The translations under genes were made by a program, and so were the position numbers. A stretch of DNA of 64,000 nucleotides from Poecilobothrus nobilitatus (lineage: Eukaryota > Arthropoda > Insecta > Diptera > Dolichopodidae): positions 108,701,903-108,765,902 of the forward strand of contig OX352772.1 in NCBI GenBank assembly GCA_947095535.1, written 5' to 3'. Positions 54,096 through 64,000 of the stretch are shown here, in pieces (within the stretch, counting starts at the first letter, position 1; each line of letters begins with the position of its first letter). The notes under the pieces were generated by a model. It was given only the letters and a program-made list of their open reading frames with translations, made no database searches and was not told the DNA's origin.

Positions 54096-55876
54096 AAAAG
54101 AATACAGTTGCCTTTGTTAACTCTTAGATACCCGTACGAACCGTTAGTATGTTCACAGCTTGTCACTCTGCTTACAATATTATTTTTTTAATATTTTAGT
54201 ATTTTAAAATAATTTGGGTGAATTTTATAATTTTTAGAACTATGGGTTGTACATATATTCAAACTATATGTTTATACATTCTTCAAACGCAGATTCTAAC
54301 CGTCCATATAACGATTATCAATCCAAAACTTTTACAAATATTCTATAGTACCATTTAATACTAAGCGGTAAATGAATGTATATAAATTTACTTAGTATAA
54401 AATAGTAAATATAATTTAAAATATTATATTATATTAATCCGCACATAGTATATTTATATTGTTATGAGTATATCGCCATACATTGCAATATTTCTTTAAA
54501 AATATTTCCATTCATAGAATAATTTCTACTACAATAATTTCTACTAATAATTTCTAGTACAATAAAATACATATATGTATGTAAATACGGCGCTATATAA
54601 TATACATCTATACTCTTATCATTCATTCATCAGTGACATAGGTATACGATATGTAAGTAAACATGATATTATATAAGTATGTATGTATATCAATATCATA
54701 TAAATAAAAATTCTTCAAGCAACCGTTATGTTGTTTATTTATTTACATTTTTTTGTATACGCATTATATCCTCAACAATTTCAAATTATCGAGTAAAACA
54801 AAAAGCAATTTCGTTAAAGAAATTTGTTAGAAGATTTGAAAAAATCAAGTAACACTTTCGTCAATTATAGAGTAACCCTATATTATTAAAAAAAGTTGTT
54901 AACAGAAATAAGAGTATAATATTGAAGCTTTAATTTGTATGTATTATTCAAAAAAATTTTAACACGTGTTCAAGTTACAGGTGTTTAAAAATAGGAAATT
55001 TTCAGTTTTTGACCCCTTTACAGCTCCTAAATGGGGGGTGATACAAAAAACATTTCTGAAATGACTCATATTTATTTTCAAAGATCTGTCAAAATTTAAA
55101 GTTTCCAACTAAAACCGTTAAGAAGATGGAAGGGTTAAAGGATTTTGCAATAATTCAGTTTCGCATAAATGTAAATTAAGACACTGCATAGCACAAGTAT
55201 ATATTTATTATATACATGTTTTTAAAGCTCATAATAGCACTTATCGTTAGGAATTTCAGATTGAAGATATAACTTATAGAGCTTGTTTTATAGCAATTTA
55301 AATATAGAGATTTTTCGAACTTTGGGGGGCTGTAGCTCCTTAACGGATGGGGCTACAGAAAAATGAATATATTAATAAAATTAATATTTTTATGATATCT
55401 ATCAGCAGTTAAAATTTCATGGCTCTATTTCAAAAAAATTGTGCAGATCTAAAAGTTAGAGCTTGTTTTATAACAATTTAAATATAGAGATTTTTCGAAC
55501 TTTGGGGGGCTGTAGCTCCTTAACGGGTAGGGCTACAGAAAAATTAATATATTAATAAAATTAATATGATATCTATCAGCAGTTAAAATTTCATGGCTCT
55601 ATTTCAACAAAATTGTGCAGATCTAAAAGTTAGTTGTTCGGGAGCTACCCGAAGTTTTGGTCGGCACTCAACCAAAAAAAATAGGGAACCTACAAATTGC
55701 TCCCAGAATATTTTGTGTAAATTTCAAGATTCTAGCTTTCCTAGTTTTGAGTTAATCGACTTAGAATTTGATTTTGATTTAATCCATACCTTTGAAGGTA
55801 TATCTAGCTCGCTTATTTCGAGGTGTTACAAACGGAGGAATAATTTTATTATACCCGATACTTATCGTACGGGTAT
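54096..55876 (-). mobile_element. Second DINE-like family, full copy inside LINE ORF1
   Basis: Read on the minus strand, the head is tatacccgtacgataagtat...cgggtata (55845-55876), then cgtttgtaacacctcg and aagcgagctagatatacc. These are recognisable variants of the head blocks of the first DINE-like family (gtttgtaaccacc and gcgagttagatatg), then ctaagtcgattaactcaaaa. A tandem repeat is central. At the tail cgtacgggtatctaag and a short stem-loop lead to ttctttttcgtt. The subterminal inverted repeat tacccgtacga/tcgtacgggta (54129-54139 and 55864-55874) is perfect. The joined flanks equal the uninterrupted paralogue at 56334-56360, so both ends are known and no target duplication is present; the site allows T|T insertion. 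Confidence 0.75.
55279..55632. repeat. 180-bp tandem repeat, two units, in the second DINE-like family
   Basis: agcttgttttatagcaattt at 55280 recurs as agcttgttttataacaattt at 55460, and the block ggggggctgtagctccttaa occurs in both. The second unit is slightly shorter at tatttttatg. These are central tandem repeats of the element. Confidence 0.85.
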
Positions 55877-56787
55877 AAAAACACAAAACAAATGCACAAT
55901 GAATGAAGCTAGGAAGTTATATAAACAACAACACCCATTAAATTTATCTACAAACCTATTATCACAATCTTTTAGCACCTCGCCAAAATCGATAATAACC
56001 CAGCCCTTAAAGCAAATCACAAAAAACTCAAACAACACTAGCTCTATAAATAATACACAATTCAAAAACACAACTTCTCAAAATACAAAGTCCCACAGAA
56101 ATTTAATGTTGCGTGGTATTCTCTTAAAACTTATGATTATTATCCTAATCTTATGCGCTGTAAGAGTTGTCAGCTTTTAGGACACACAGCAAAACATTGC
56201 AGAAGTAACGCTTCATGCGACAACTGCAACCTCCCACCATATAGCCCAAAGAACTGCACACATTCTCTGTGTGCAAATTGTCTTGGCGAACACCTAGCTT
56301 GCTCGAAAACTTGCCCGAAATACCTTCAACAGAAAGAAGTTTCAAAATAAAAACACAAAACAAATACACAATGAATGAAGCTAGAAAGTTGTATAAACAA
56401 CTACACCCATTAAATTTATTTACAAACCTATTATCACAATCTTTTAGCACCTCGCCAAAATCGATAATAACTCAGCCCTTAAAGCAAATCACAACAAACT
56501 CAAACAACACTACCTCTATAAATAATACGCAAATCAAAAACACAACTTCTCAAAATACTAAATCGAGTAACAATATTACTCCAGTAAACAGCAACATTCA
56601 AAATACTAAAAACATAACAAATAACAATGTAAAAAAAGAGAAAACAATCCTAAATTCGACTGCAGAAAATCAGTCAATATATAAAATAATAGAATGCCCA
56701 TCACATCAAACTTCACACAACAACGAAAATTTAAATTCTACTCTCGATTTGCTTTCAACACAATCTAATGACTTAACCTCTACATAA
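55877..56787 (+). pseudogene. I-clade LINE ORF1, C-terminal part and partial second copy
   Basis: 55877-56090 is the ORF1 C-terminus of the interrupted copy (KTQNKCTMNEARKLYKQQHP, then a Thr/Asn/Gln-rich stretch). At 56091 it is joined to a second ORF1 piece starting in the middle domain (FNVAWYSLK in shifted frame). That piece has all three knuckles: CKSCQLLGHTAKHC, CDNCNLPPYSPKNC and CANCLGEHLACSKTC (56153-56330). It runs through a frameshift into its own C-terminus (56350-56787, ending LLSTQSNDLTST and a stop). The segment 55877-56090 repeats at 56347-56560 (offset 470). The pattern fits unequal recombination between two LINE copies. Confidence 0.78.
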
Positions 56788-56989
56788 GATACGAATAAGA
56801 CCATGTTTACACAAGACAAACATATTTCAGATAGTGATTTCTTAATGGAATCATAAAACGTAATATTGATATTGCATTTGTATAAACTTTATACTAATGT
56901 TAAGAAAAACAGAACTATTTAATAATATAAATTTACAGGTACATGATTATAACTCCTAATCTTAAAATTTTAATAAATAGAACTTATCC

Positions 56990-59900
56990 ATGATCCTTAA
57001 CATTCTACAATGGAATATCAAAGGTTATCATAACAACTATGAAGAATTAGAATTGCTGATTAAATCACAACACCTTCAAGTTATTTGTCTACAGGAAATT
57101 CATCTAAAATATAATAATTCCCCCCTCATGCCTAAACAATATCCTGGTTACTTTCATAATTTCCAAAACAAGGAACAGACATTTTAATACACAAAAGTAT
57201 CCCTCATAAAAATATTCAACTAATCTCTAACTTATCAATAGTAGAAATAGAAATCGACCTTAAAGTTCCAATCACAATCATTTCAATTTACATGCCACCA
57301 GAACAAATAATTACTTGTCAAGATCTCTGCTCTATCATATTGAACATCAAAACTCCAATTATTCTGGCAGCAGATTTTAATGGGTGGAGTTCACTTTGGG
57401 GCTCTTCCAATTCAAATTCCAGAGGCAAAATTATAGAAGATTTTTTTTACAACTCCAATATAACAATTCTAAATAATAGTTCTCCGACATATTTCTCCAC
57501 ACATGGTACTTTCACCAATATAGATTTAACTTTCTGCAGTCCACACTTCTATCAAATATCTCATGGTATATATCTGAAGACTTACATAATAGTGACCACT
57601 ATCCAATAACAATATGTGTCAAAATTTCAGAACCATCTAATGTTAAGCTTTCCAAAATCGCCAAATTCAACTAAAATCGAGCCGATTGGGTAAAGTACCA
57701 AAATAAAATTGTATAATTAAATGCAAAACTTCCTCCATCCGACAATGTTAATAAAGAAGCAGCCATTATCCAGAAAATTATTCGTAGCTTAGCTAATATT
57801 TCTATACCTGTTTCCCTCCAAAATTTACTTCGCGCAACGTTTCTTGGTGGACAAATCAATTAAAATCTTTGAGAGAACAAAAACAAATAGCTTGGAGAAA
57901 TTACCTCAAGAACAACACAATAGGAAACTTAATAGCATATCGGAAAAAAAATGCTATATTCAGCAAGGAGAAACAAAATGCAAAAAAACAAAAATTTCAA
58001 GAATTTACAAAAACTTTAAACCTCAATACACCAGTAAATACTTTATGGAAAAAAATTACACTTCTAACAGGCCCATATACCCCCTTTCAGAAATCATTAA
58101 ATATAGCTTCAAACACAATAGAAGATCCAGTAGTAATATCTTCAAGTTTAGCCGAATACTATTCAGAATGTTCCAAAATTAATACCGTATCCGCTTCAAC
58201 AACCGACTCTAACTACCACAATGAACTCTCGTACAACAAAAACAATTACTTAGATCTTAACATAAATTTTAACGAAATTGAAAGCAGTTTAAAATCTGCA
58301 AAAGGTATTATGTCAGGGCAAGACAAAATAACATATAAAATGTTGAGAAAATGTCCTCAAAAGTTTAAATTTAGGATTCTTGATCTATATAATAATATTT
58401 ACAATACCGGTATAATCCCCCAAATGTACAAAATAGCCATAGTCATACCTATAAAAAAACCAAACAAAGACATTAACAATATTTCAAGATAAGCCGATCT
58501 CTCTATTACAATGTATAGGCAAAATCTTAGAAAAAATTATTTCCAAGCGTTTAATATGATATCTTTCATTTCAGCACAACAGACGCAACAACATTTCTGA
58601 TAAATTCCAGCACAACAGATGCACTACTATATATAGATCACATAATTTCTAAAAACATATCGACAAAAAACCATACTTCAATATTGTCTGTAGACTTTGT
58701 AAAATCCTTCGAAAAGATAAACCCAAATATTATTTTAAATAAATTACAAGAATGGAAAGTTGGTTCCAAAAATGTTTAATTTCGTAAAGGCTTTCTTAAA
58801 CAACAGGAAACTACGTTGCCGGGTGAACAATATTGTATCACCAATGTTTTCACTCTTCAACGGTGTCCCACAAGGGTCTCCGCTGTCGGTAACTCTGTTT
58901 TTGATTGCGCTCAATGATATCAGCAAATTGTTAACAAATCAAAACAATTTAGAACACTGTCTTTAAGCAGATGATTTGTATATTCTTTCGAAAAAAAAAA
59001 AATTCAAATTTAATCGAAAAACAGTTTTCTGATGCATTGAATGCAATCGAAAACTGGTCAGGAATACAATGGAAAACTGAACTATCAGGGGCGATAATTT
59101 CAACCGATCAATATAAACATATGCATGTATGTAGAAAAACTAAATGTAAATGCCCAGATATAAATTTTAAAAACACAAAAATCAATAATGTAAATAATTT
59201 AAAAATTTTAGGTTTAATTTTTGATAAAAAAAATACTTTTAAAGAACATTGCAATTATATTAGAAATAATGTTACCAATAGGCTTAATATAATCAAATAT
59301 CTATCTTCTAAGAACAATAATGTACATACTAACACTTTACTAATTATAACTAAACTAATAATACTTTCCAAAATTAACTATGGGCTACATATCTGTGGAA
59401 AAAGTGCTACAACACATTTAAAAAAAATTAATACACCATATAATGCTGCTATAAGAAGAAGTCTAAGAGCATTTACAACTACCCGGGTCAAAAACATATT
59501 AGCTGAAGCAGGTTTTCCCACAATAGAAAGTAGAACAGTGTTTCTCAGGAGTAAATATTTTCCCAAATTATTCACAAATAAAAATGACTTATTACATAGA
59601 GAAGTTCAATTACTAAAAGCCAGAACAAAACCTATTAAAATGAAATCGGAAGTAAGTGAAATATTAAACCTCAAAACACAACTTAGTATTGATCTGTCAC
59701 CTGCTAAAACTCCAAAGTTAAAATACCCGCCATGGTTTCTGAACAAAAATGTATTTATTAACGATCTAACTCTTCTACAGAAAGATAACACCACTTACAA
59801 CCAATACAAACAATTATTTATAGAAATAACTGTAAAGCTAAAACAAAACAAATGGGAACTTTTATTCACCGATGGGTCCAAAAACACTCACAGTACTGAA

Positions 59901-60440
59901 TATGCAGTAGTGGAAGAATCCGGCAAAGTATTATCAAATGGTCTTCTACCTTCTTATGCTACAATATTCGAAGCTGAAACCCAAGCAATTTTGTCATGTT
60001 TACTAATAATAAAACAAACAAAACGGAAAAAAGTAATTTGCACCGATAGCAGATCATTTTGATGCCATCCAAAACATTGGGAAAAATTCTGAAAAATTCT
60101 GCAATTAATAATAGGAATGAGAAAAAAAGTTCTATTAATGTGGGTACCCTCACACGTTGGTATAAATGGTAACGAATTAGCTGATAATGAAGCTAAAGCT
60201 GCTATAAATTCACCTCTGCACATTTTTGCGTTATCAAGTAAAAAATCAATAGCCAAACATGCAGCTGATGTCGCCTTTCAACATATCGAAGCACAATGGC
60301 AAAGTTATAGCCACCAATATAAAAAAGTCAACCCAGCTAGAGTTCCAATAAATTTACCCACTTCAACTTCAACATTGATGAATAAATGTTTTATTAGATT
60401 AATTTCATTTTTCAAAACAAAAACCCTTCTGAAATTTTAA
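56990..60440 (+). pseudogene. I-clade LINE ORF2: endonuclease, reverse transcriptase, RNase H
   Basis: The ATG at 56990 (MILNILQWNIKGYHNNYEEL) starts the endonuclease; after a frameshift at about 57180 it continues to PIILAADFNGWSSLWGS and THGTFTNIDLTFCSP (57292-57609). RT: YLKNNTIGNLIAYRKKNAIF (57870-57960), SAKGIMSGQDKITYKML and IPQMYKIAIVIPIKKPNKDI (58280-58480). After decay and a rearranged patch (58500-58700) come SILSVDFVKSFEKI (motif A, second-position change), FNGVPQGSPLSVTLFLIALN (motif B), and the polymerase box where a TAA replaces the Tyr codon before ADD (58966). 58971-60062 is thumb, C-terminal region and RNase H (LLFTDGSKN, FEAETQAIL, ICTDSRSF). After a stop come MWVPSHVGINGNELADNEAK (60136-60195) and the end. 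RNase H places it in the I group. At least six disabling changes. Confidence 0.85.
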
Positions 60441-62331
60441 CGCACGCCACTGATAATAACATAAAAGCAATATTCATTTTTCTAAATAAATTAAAAATCA
60501 TTAAACACATTTAAATATATTAATGAACAACAACAAAATCAAAATTTTTCTTTTTTAAAATAATGAATTAACAGTTATATTTTTTTTATTTTTCAAAGTT
60601 TATATAAAAAATAACAACATTATTATCTATGTATATTAATTATAATATAATAAATATAATAAGTATGTGTAGAAATGAATATGTGCATATGTACATAATA
60701 TGTAATAACTTTTGTACGGATAATTTTTTCTTCTTTCTAAAATATGTAAATTAAAAATATCTAAACTAATATAAAAACATTAAAGGCCAGAAAAAAAGAA
60801 TATAATGAATTCAAATATTATAATTAGTTTTCAATTATTTTAATGTAAAGAATTACTTTAAATGAATTAAATAAATTAAAAATCTGTAAACACATTTAAA
60901 TACCTAGATATTAATGAATAATGACCAAATTAAAAATTTTTATTACTATGTTTATGTATAAAAAAACTAGAACAATAGGTAAATATATGTATAAAGTATA
61001 ATATGCAATAAATATAATGATTAATTTATGTACATTATGTATATTAATTATTACATAATTATAATAAATATAATAATTGTATACATTATTATGTATATTT
61101 GTAGTCCAATTGTAACGATAATTGCTTTTCTAAATTTGTAAATAATTAAATCAAATTTAATTATTTTGATCAAATACATTAATGGCCTAAAAAGCAATAT
61201 ATTGAAGTAAAATCGGTAAAAATTAGTATTTTCAATTATTTTAACATAAAAATTATTTCAATGTATTTTATAATAAACGAAATAAAAGATTAGGTTTCAA
61301 CCAAATAAAAAAAAAATAATAGTAGGTATATTGTGAAGAATCTATTTTTAAAGAATAAACCGATTGCCTCAGTAGCTAGTGCTTAGAAAAAAAAATTTTT
61401 GTTAATTATAATTTTAATTGTAATTAAGAATAAATAAATAAATAAATAAAATTTTCATATCTATCTTAGTGGCAATTGAATTTTTTAAATATTGTTGGAT
61501 TCAAATTTCGAAAGTTTTCTAAAATATACCTCTCTTTTCCGTTCTGTTTTGGCTAAGATTTATATGTTTTATAAAGCAATTAATTTATATTTGTAAAAAT
61601 TTGTTTTTAAAAATATTTTAAATGCAAATATTAAAAAATGTAAGACATACTTATTCTACAATTTCATAAATTCTTCTTTACTAAATAGAAATAATTAGTA
61701 AAGAAGAATATCAAATTACATCTTCATTTGTTTAATGTCAATGATTCATATTTGTATACAATTATATTTTGATAATATTTTGGTTAATTGTCACATGTGG
61801 AAATAATATTGTAGAACGGTACTAAGTCAATATATATTGTATTGCATTTTTGTCCCAAATAAAATTCGAAGTAACAAAGCAATAAATTAATATAATTTAT
61901 TGACTTTGATAATTTTGTATGGATTCAATAGAATCCAAATTAGTATATACGAGTTGATTTTTTTTAAATAAAGGCAGAGTTAATCACGACTCAATAAAAC
62001 AAACAACTAATGCTTTATTTTATTAAACATATATTCCTGCAGTCCTTTTTGCAAGATAGTATAATTTCATATTCGTATAACGAATAAATTATCTGGGATG
62101 CTGTACCCATCAAAATTCAGAAAGATCGGCAATTAGCTTTGCTACATGATAGGCATTTTCTTGTTGCGTTAAAATAAGAGAAGAAACTTTTTGCATCATT
62201 TATTTGGTGAGCATTTAAGTATGCTCATTATCTATTTGATCAGAAAGTGTCAGAGAATATTAAACCTTCTAAAAATACGGTAGGTCTATAATTACGACTA
62301 TTATTATAGACCAAGACGAAATTTCAATACG
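60441..62331. other. AT-rich region; right end probably an LTR
   Basis: 60441-61900 shows no gene or repeat I recognise, apart from an (aaat)n-like run at 61428-61450. The last few hundred bases, up to the primer binding site at 62332, should be the 5' LTR of the element that begins there, ending at about atttcaatac. The left LTR border cannot be set because the partner LTR is outside the window. Confidence 0.4.
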
Positions 62332-62346
62332 TGGCGACCCTGAACT
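62332..62346 (+). other. Candidate tRNA primer binding site of an LTR element
   Basis: tggcgaccctgaact. The first eight bases equal the complement of the CCA end of insect tRNA-Arg(UCG) used by mdg1/412-type elements (tggcgaccgtga), and 11 of the first 12 agree. The position upstream of a leader and gag supports it. The tRNA assignment is from memory and should be treated as inference. Confidence 0.6.
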
Positions 62347-62720
62347 AACTTGGAATAAAGTGCAGTGAGCAACAAGACAAGTTCACAACAGCACCAAACG
62401 TACTTCGAAAAGCTCATAGATGGAAATAACAAGCGAAAAAGAATTTCTTGAAAGGTTCGACTAATTAGCAGAAAATATTCAACAAATACAACGACAGATA
62501 AGCAAAAAACATAAGAGATAAAAGAGAGCCAGAGAAAAGTTATATTATTAGAAGAATACAAACTGAGGAGGAAGCCAAAAGCACGTAAATGAGGTGGAAG
62601 GAAATTAAAGGAAAGAAGAGAGTTAAGCATCCTATATCGCAGTCTTGTTTTCACAACAACAGAAGAAACGAAAACTGTAACAATAAGAAAGATAGCAGAA
62701 TTGAACAAGAAGAAGTAGAA

Positions 62721-62918
62721 ATGGGAATTTTCAGTGGTGATACAACAGTCATCCAGCAAGCGAACTTCCATACTAACGAGATATTGAAAGAAGTTCTCAT
62801 AACAGCAATTATAATTTTTATCTTTGAGTTGGTGAAATACATCATCAATATAAAAGCTATATATATTTTTATAAAGCTATGTAAAAATATATATATATAT
62901 ATATATATCAAGAATTAA
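62721..62918 (+). CDS. Small predicted membrane protein between primer site and gag
   Basis: 65 codons starting MGIFSGDTTVIQQANFHTNE, followed by a hydrophobic run of about 20 residues (VLITAIIIFIFELVKYII) and a basic, Ile/Tyr-rich tail coded partly by a (TA)n run (62885-62908). The frame is open further upstream to 62589 with basic low-complexity sequence, so the start is a choice based on the sharp change at MGIFSGD. Small leader ORFs before gag are known in some mdg1/412-type elements, but I do not recognise this one and give it no function. The (TA)n-coded tail may be a recent expansion. Confidence 0.4.
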   Translation: MGIFSGDTTVIQQANFHTNEILKEVLITAIIIFIFELVKYIINIKAIYIFIKLCKNIYIYIYIKN

Positions 62919-63236
62919 AATTATAAAATTATAATATAAAAAAAAAAAAAAAAAAATATAGTATTAAAAGACAAAAACTATTCTAAACTAAAATTTTTAA
63001 ATTAAGAAAAAAAAATTAAAAATCTATTATGGATAAAAACGTTTAGTATTATAAGAGGAATAATAAATACAAATCAAAAATTAAAATTTATAAAAAAAAA
63101 AATATTAATCAATTTTATATTACTATTAACTATTAACTAAGTTAATATTACTATTAACTAAGAGATGTTTAAATAACAAAAAAAAACGTAAATATATATA
63201 AAAATTTTTTTTGTATATTTTCTTTTACCAATTTGA

Positions 63237-64000
63237 ATGGACTTTGACGGAACAGAATCATTCAAAGAACTACTAAAAAATTTAAAAAAGAATCCAAATA
63301 GAACTTATTCCCACAATACATTGAGGAAAAAAATAGAACGATCGAAGAAGTTTGGAAATTTTATAATCTGAACACAAATAGAGAGTTACAACTTGAATTA
63401 AGTTTGAAATTAGGAGAAATTACCTCACAAATTAGAAAATTACTAAAAGTCAAAACAAACGAAGAAGACACAATGGCAAATTTTGAACTAACAACAGCAA
63501 TAAAAGTAATCCCACAATTTGAAGGAATCATCAAACATGTAGCAAATTTCCTAGGCTTAATAGATTTTTATGCTGAAACTTTAAAGGATGCAGCCGAAGA
63601 AACAAAATTAATCAAATTTATACTAGCAACGAAACTAGCAGATAAGGTTAAGAATAGATTGATAACTGAAGTTCAAATAACCACATTAGTTAAAACAGTA
63701 TTATCAAAAAATTTTAGGTCACACAAAAATCCAGCTAAGTTTCAGACCGAGTTAAGAAGCATAACTCAAGGCAATAAAAGCGTAAATGAATTTGCCACAA
63801 AAATAGAAACTCTGATTGCGAAATTAAATGAATTGCAGATTACTGAGCAAGGAGAAGAACATAGAAGAATAATAATAAAGCTAAATGACCAACTAGGTTT
63901 GAACACATTTAAGAATGGACTGAATGATAAATACATATCCGTGATACTAGCAGCATGACCAACAAATTTTACTGAAACTATACAACTAGTATCAGAAATG
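63237..64000 (+). pseudogene. gag: gag of a second gypsy-type LTR element (partial)
   Basis: The likely start is the ATG at 63237 (MDFDGTESFKELLKNLKKNP). A frameshift at about 63290-63320 moves the frame to one reading EEVWKFYNLNTNRELQLELS, which is then open from 63404 to 63955. The region KVIPQFEGIIKHVANFLGLI, LATKLADKVKNRLITEVQIT and GNKSVNEFATKIETLIAKLN has the layout of retrotransposon gag capsid domains. A TGA at 63956-63958 interrupts the conserved end where Arg (CGA) is expected, after ISVILAA and before PTNFTETIQLV; the frame then continues to the window edge. Nucleocapsid and pol lie outside the window. The sequence differs from the gag at 1524-2485, so this is a separate family. 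Confidence 0.7.

Noticed and set aside
63237..64000. An envelope gene or an infectious retrovirus-like provirus
   Set aside because: Only the leader and part of gag are in the window, and no env-like frame was seen in either LTR element.

Overview
The window is a eukaryotic, very AT-rich stretch built almost entirely of transposable-element remnants. I found no host gene, no rRNA gene and no intact tRNA gene. The element set (Ty3/gypsy LTR elements, I-, LOA- and CR1/Jockey-group LINEs, Tc1/mariner, piggyBac, Helitrons, and DINE-1/mini-me-like elements with a (TA)n-core-(GTCC)n head) points to an insect, most likely a fly (Diptera). That assignment is inference from element families. Nested insertions, frameshifts and truncations everywhere suggest heterochromatin or another low-recombination region.

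Layout. 1-13205: Ty3/gypsy LTR retrotransposon sequence, minus strand: a full-length but broken copy with two 771-bp LTRs (7036-13205) and two rearranged internal fragments (1-2485, 2486-5097). One fragment is nearly identical to the full copy at an offset of 9274 bp. A DINE-like element (5098-7020) sits at the LTR/leader junction. 13206-21316: AT-rich DNA, LINE fragments, and a CR1-type ORF1 split by three insertions, one a dead Tc1-like element. 21317-25311: simple repeats and a dead piggyBac-like element. 25432-27275: second DINE-like element. 27300-35772: LINE fragments and a head-to-tail array of Helitrons. 36717-37295: another Helitron-like 5' end with its own minisatellite. 37866-42069: two deletion derivatives of a LOA-type LINE, one keeping an in-frame endonuclease-RNase H fusion. 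42070-45208: two more DINE-like copies in inverse orientation. 46180-47628: LINE RT fragment. 48010-60440: I-clade LINE (5' region, ORF1, ORF2 with RNase H), rearranged and split by a second DINE-like family. 62332-64000: start of another gypsy-type LTR element (primer binding site, small membrane ORF, gag).

How the parts relate. Nothing here looks like a working operon or pathway; the relationships are of insertion and recombination. Several insertions have an unoccupied counterpart inside the same window, so element ends can be read directly. The most notable observations are: (1) two related DINE-like families with internal empty sites; (2) three different rolling-circle-type elements that each carry tandem repeats of about 143-149 bp, close to nucleosome length, one of them with alternating A/B units; (3) direct CTAG|TC junctions of tandem Helitrons; (4) the reading frame joining LINE endonuclease start to an RNase H with all four catalytic acids but no reverse transcriptase; (5) a 65-codon predicted membrane peptide between primer binding site and gag of an LTR element.

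Limits: alignments were made by eye. Divergence figures are counts over short stretches, clade names below superfamily level are tentative, and element ends are given to within a few bases unless an empty site fixes them.
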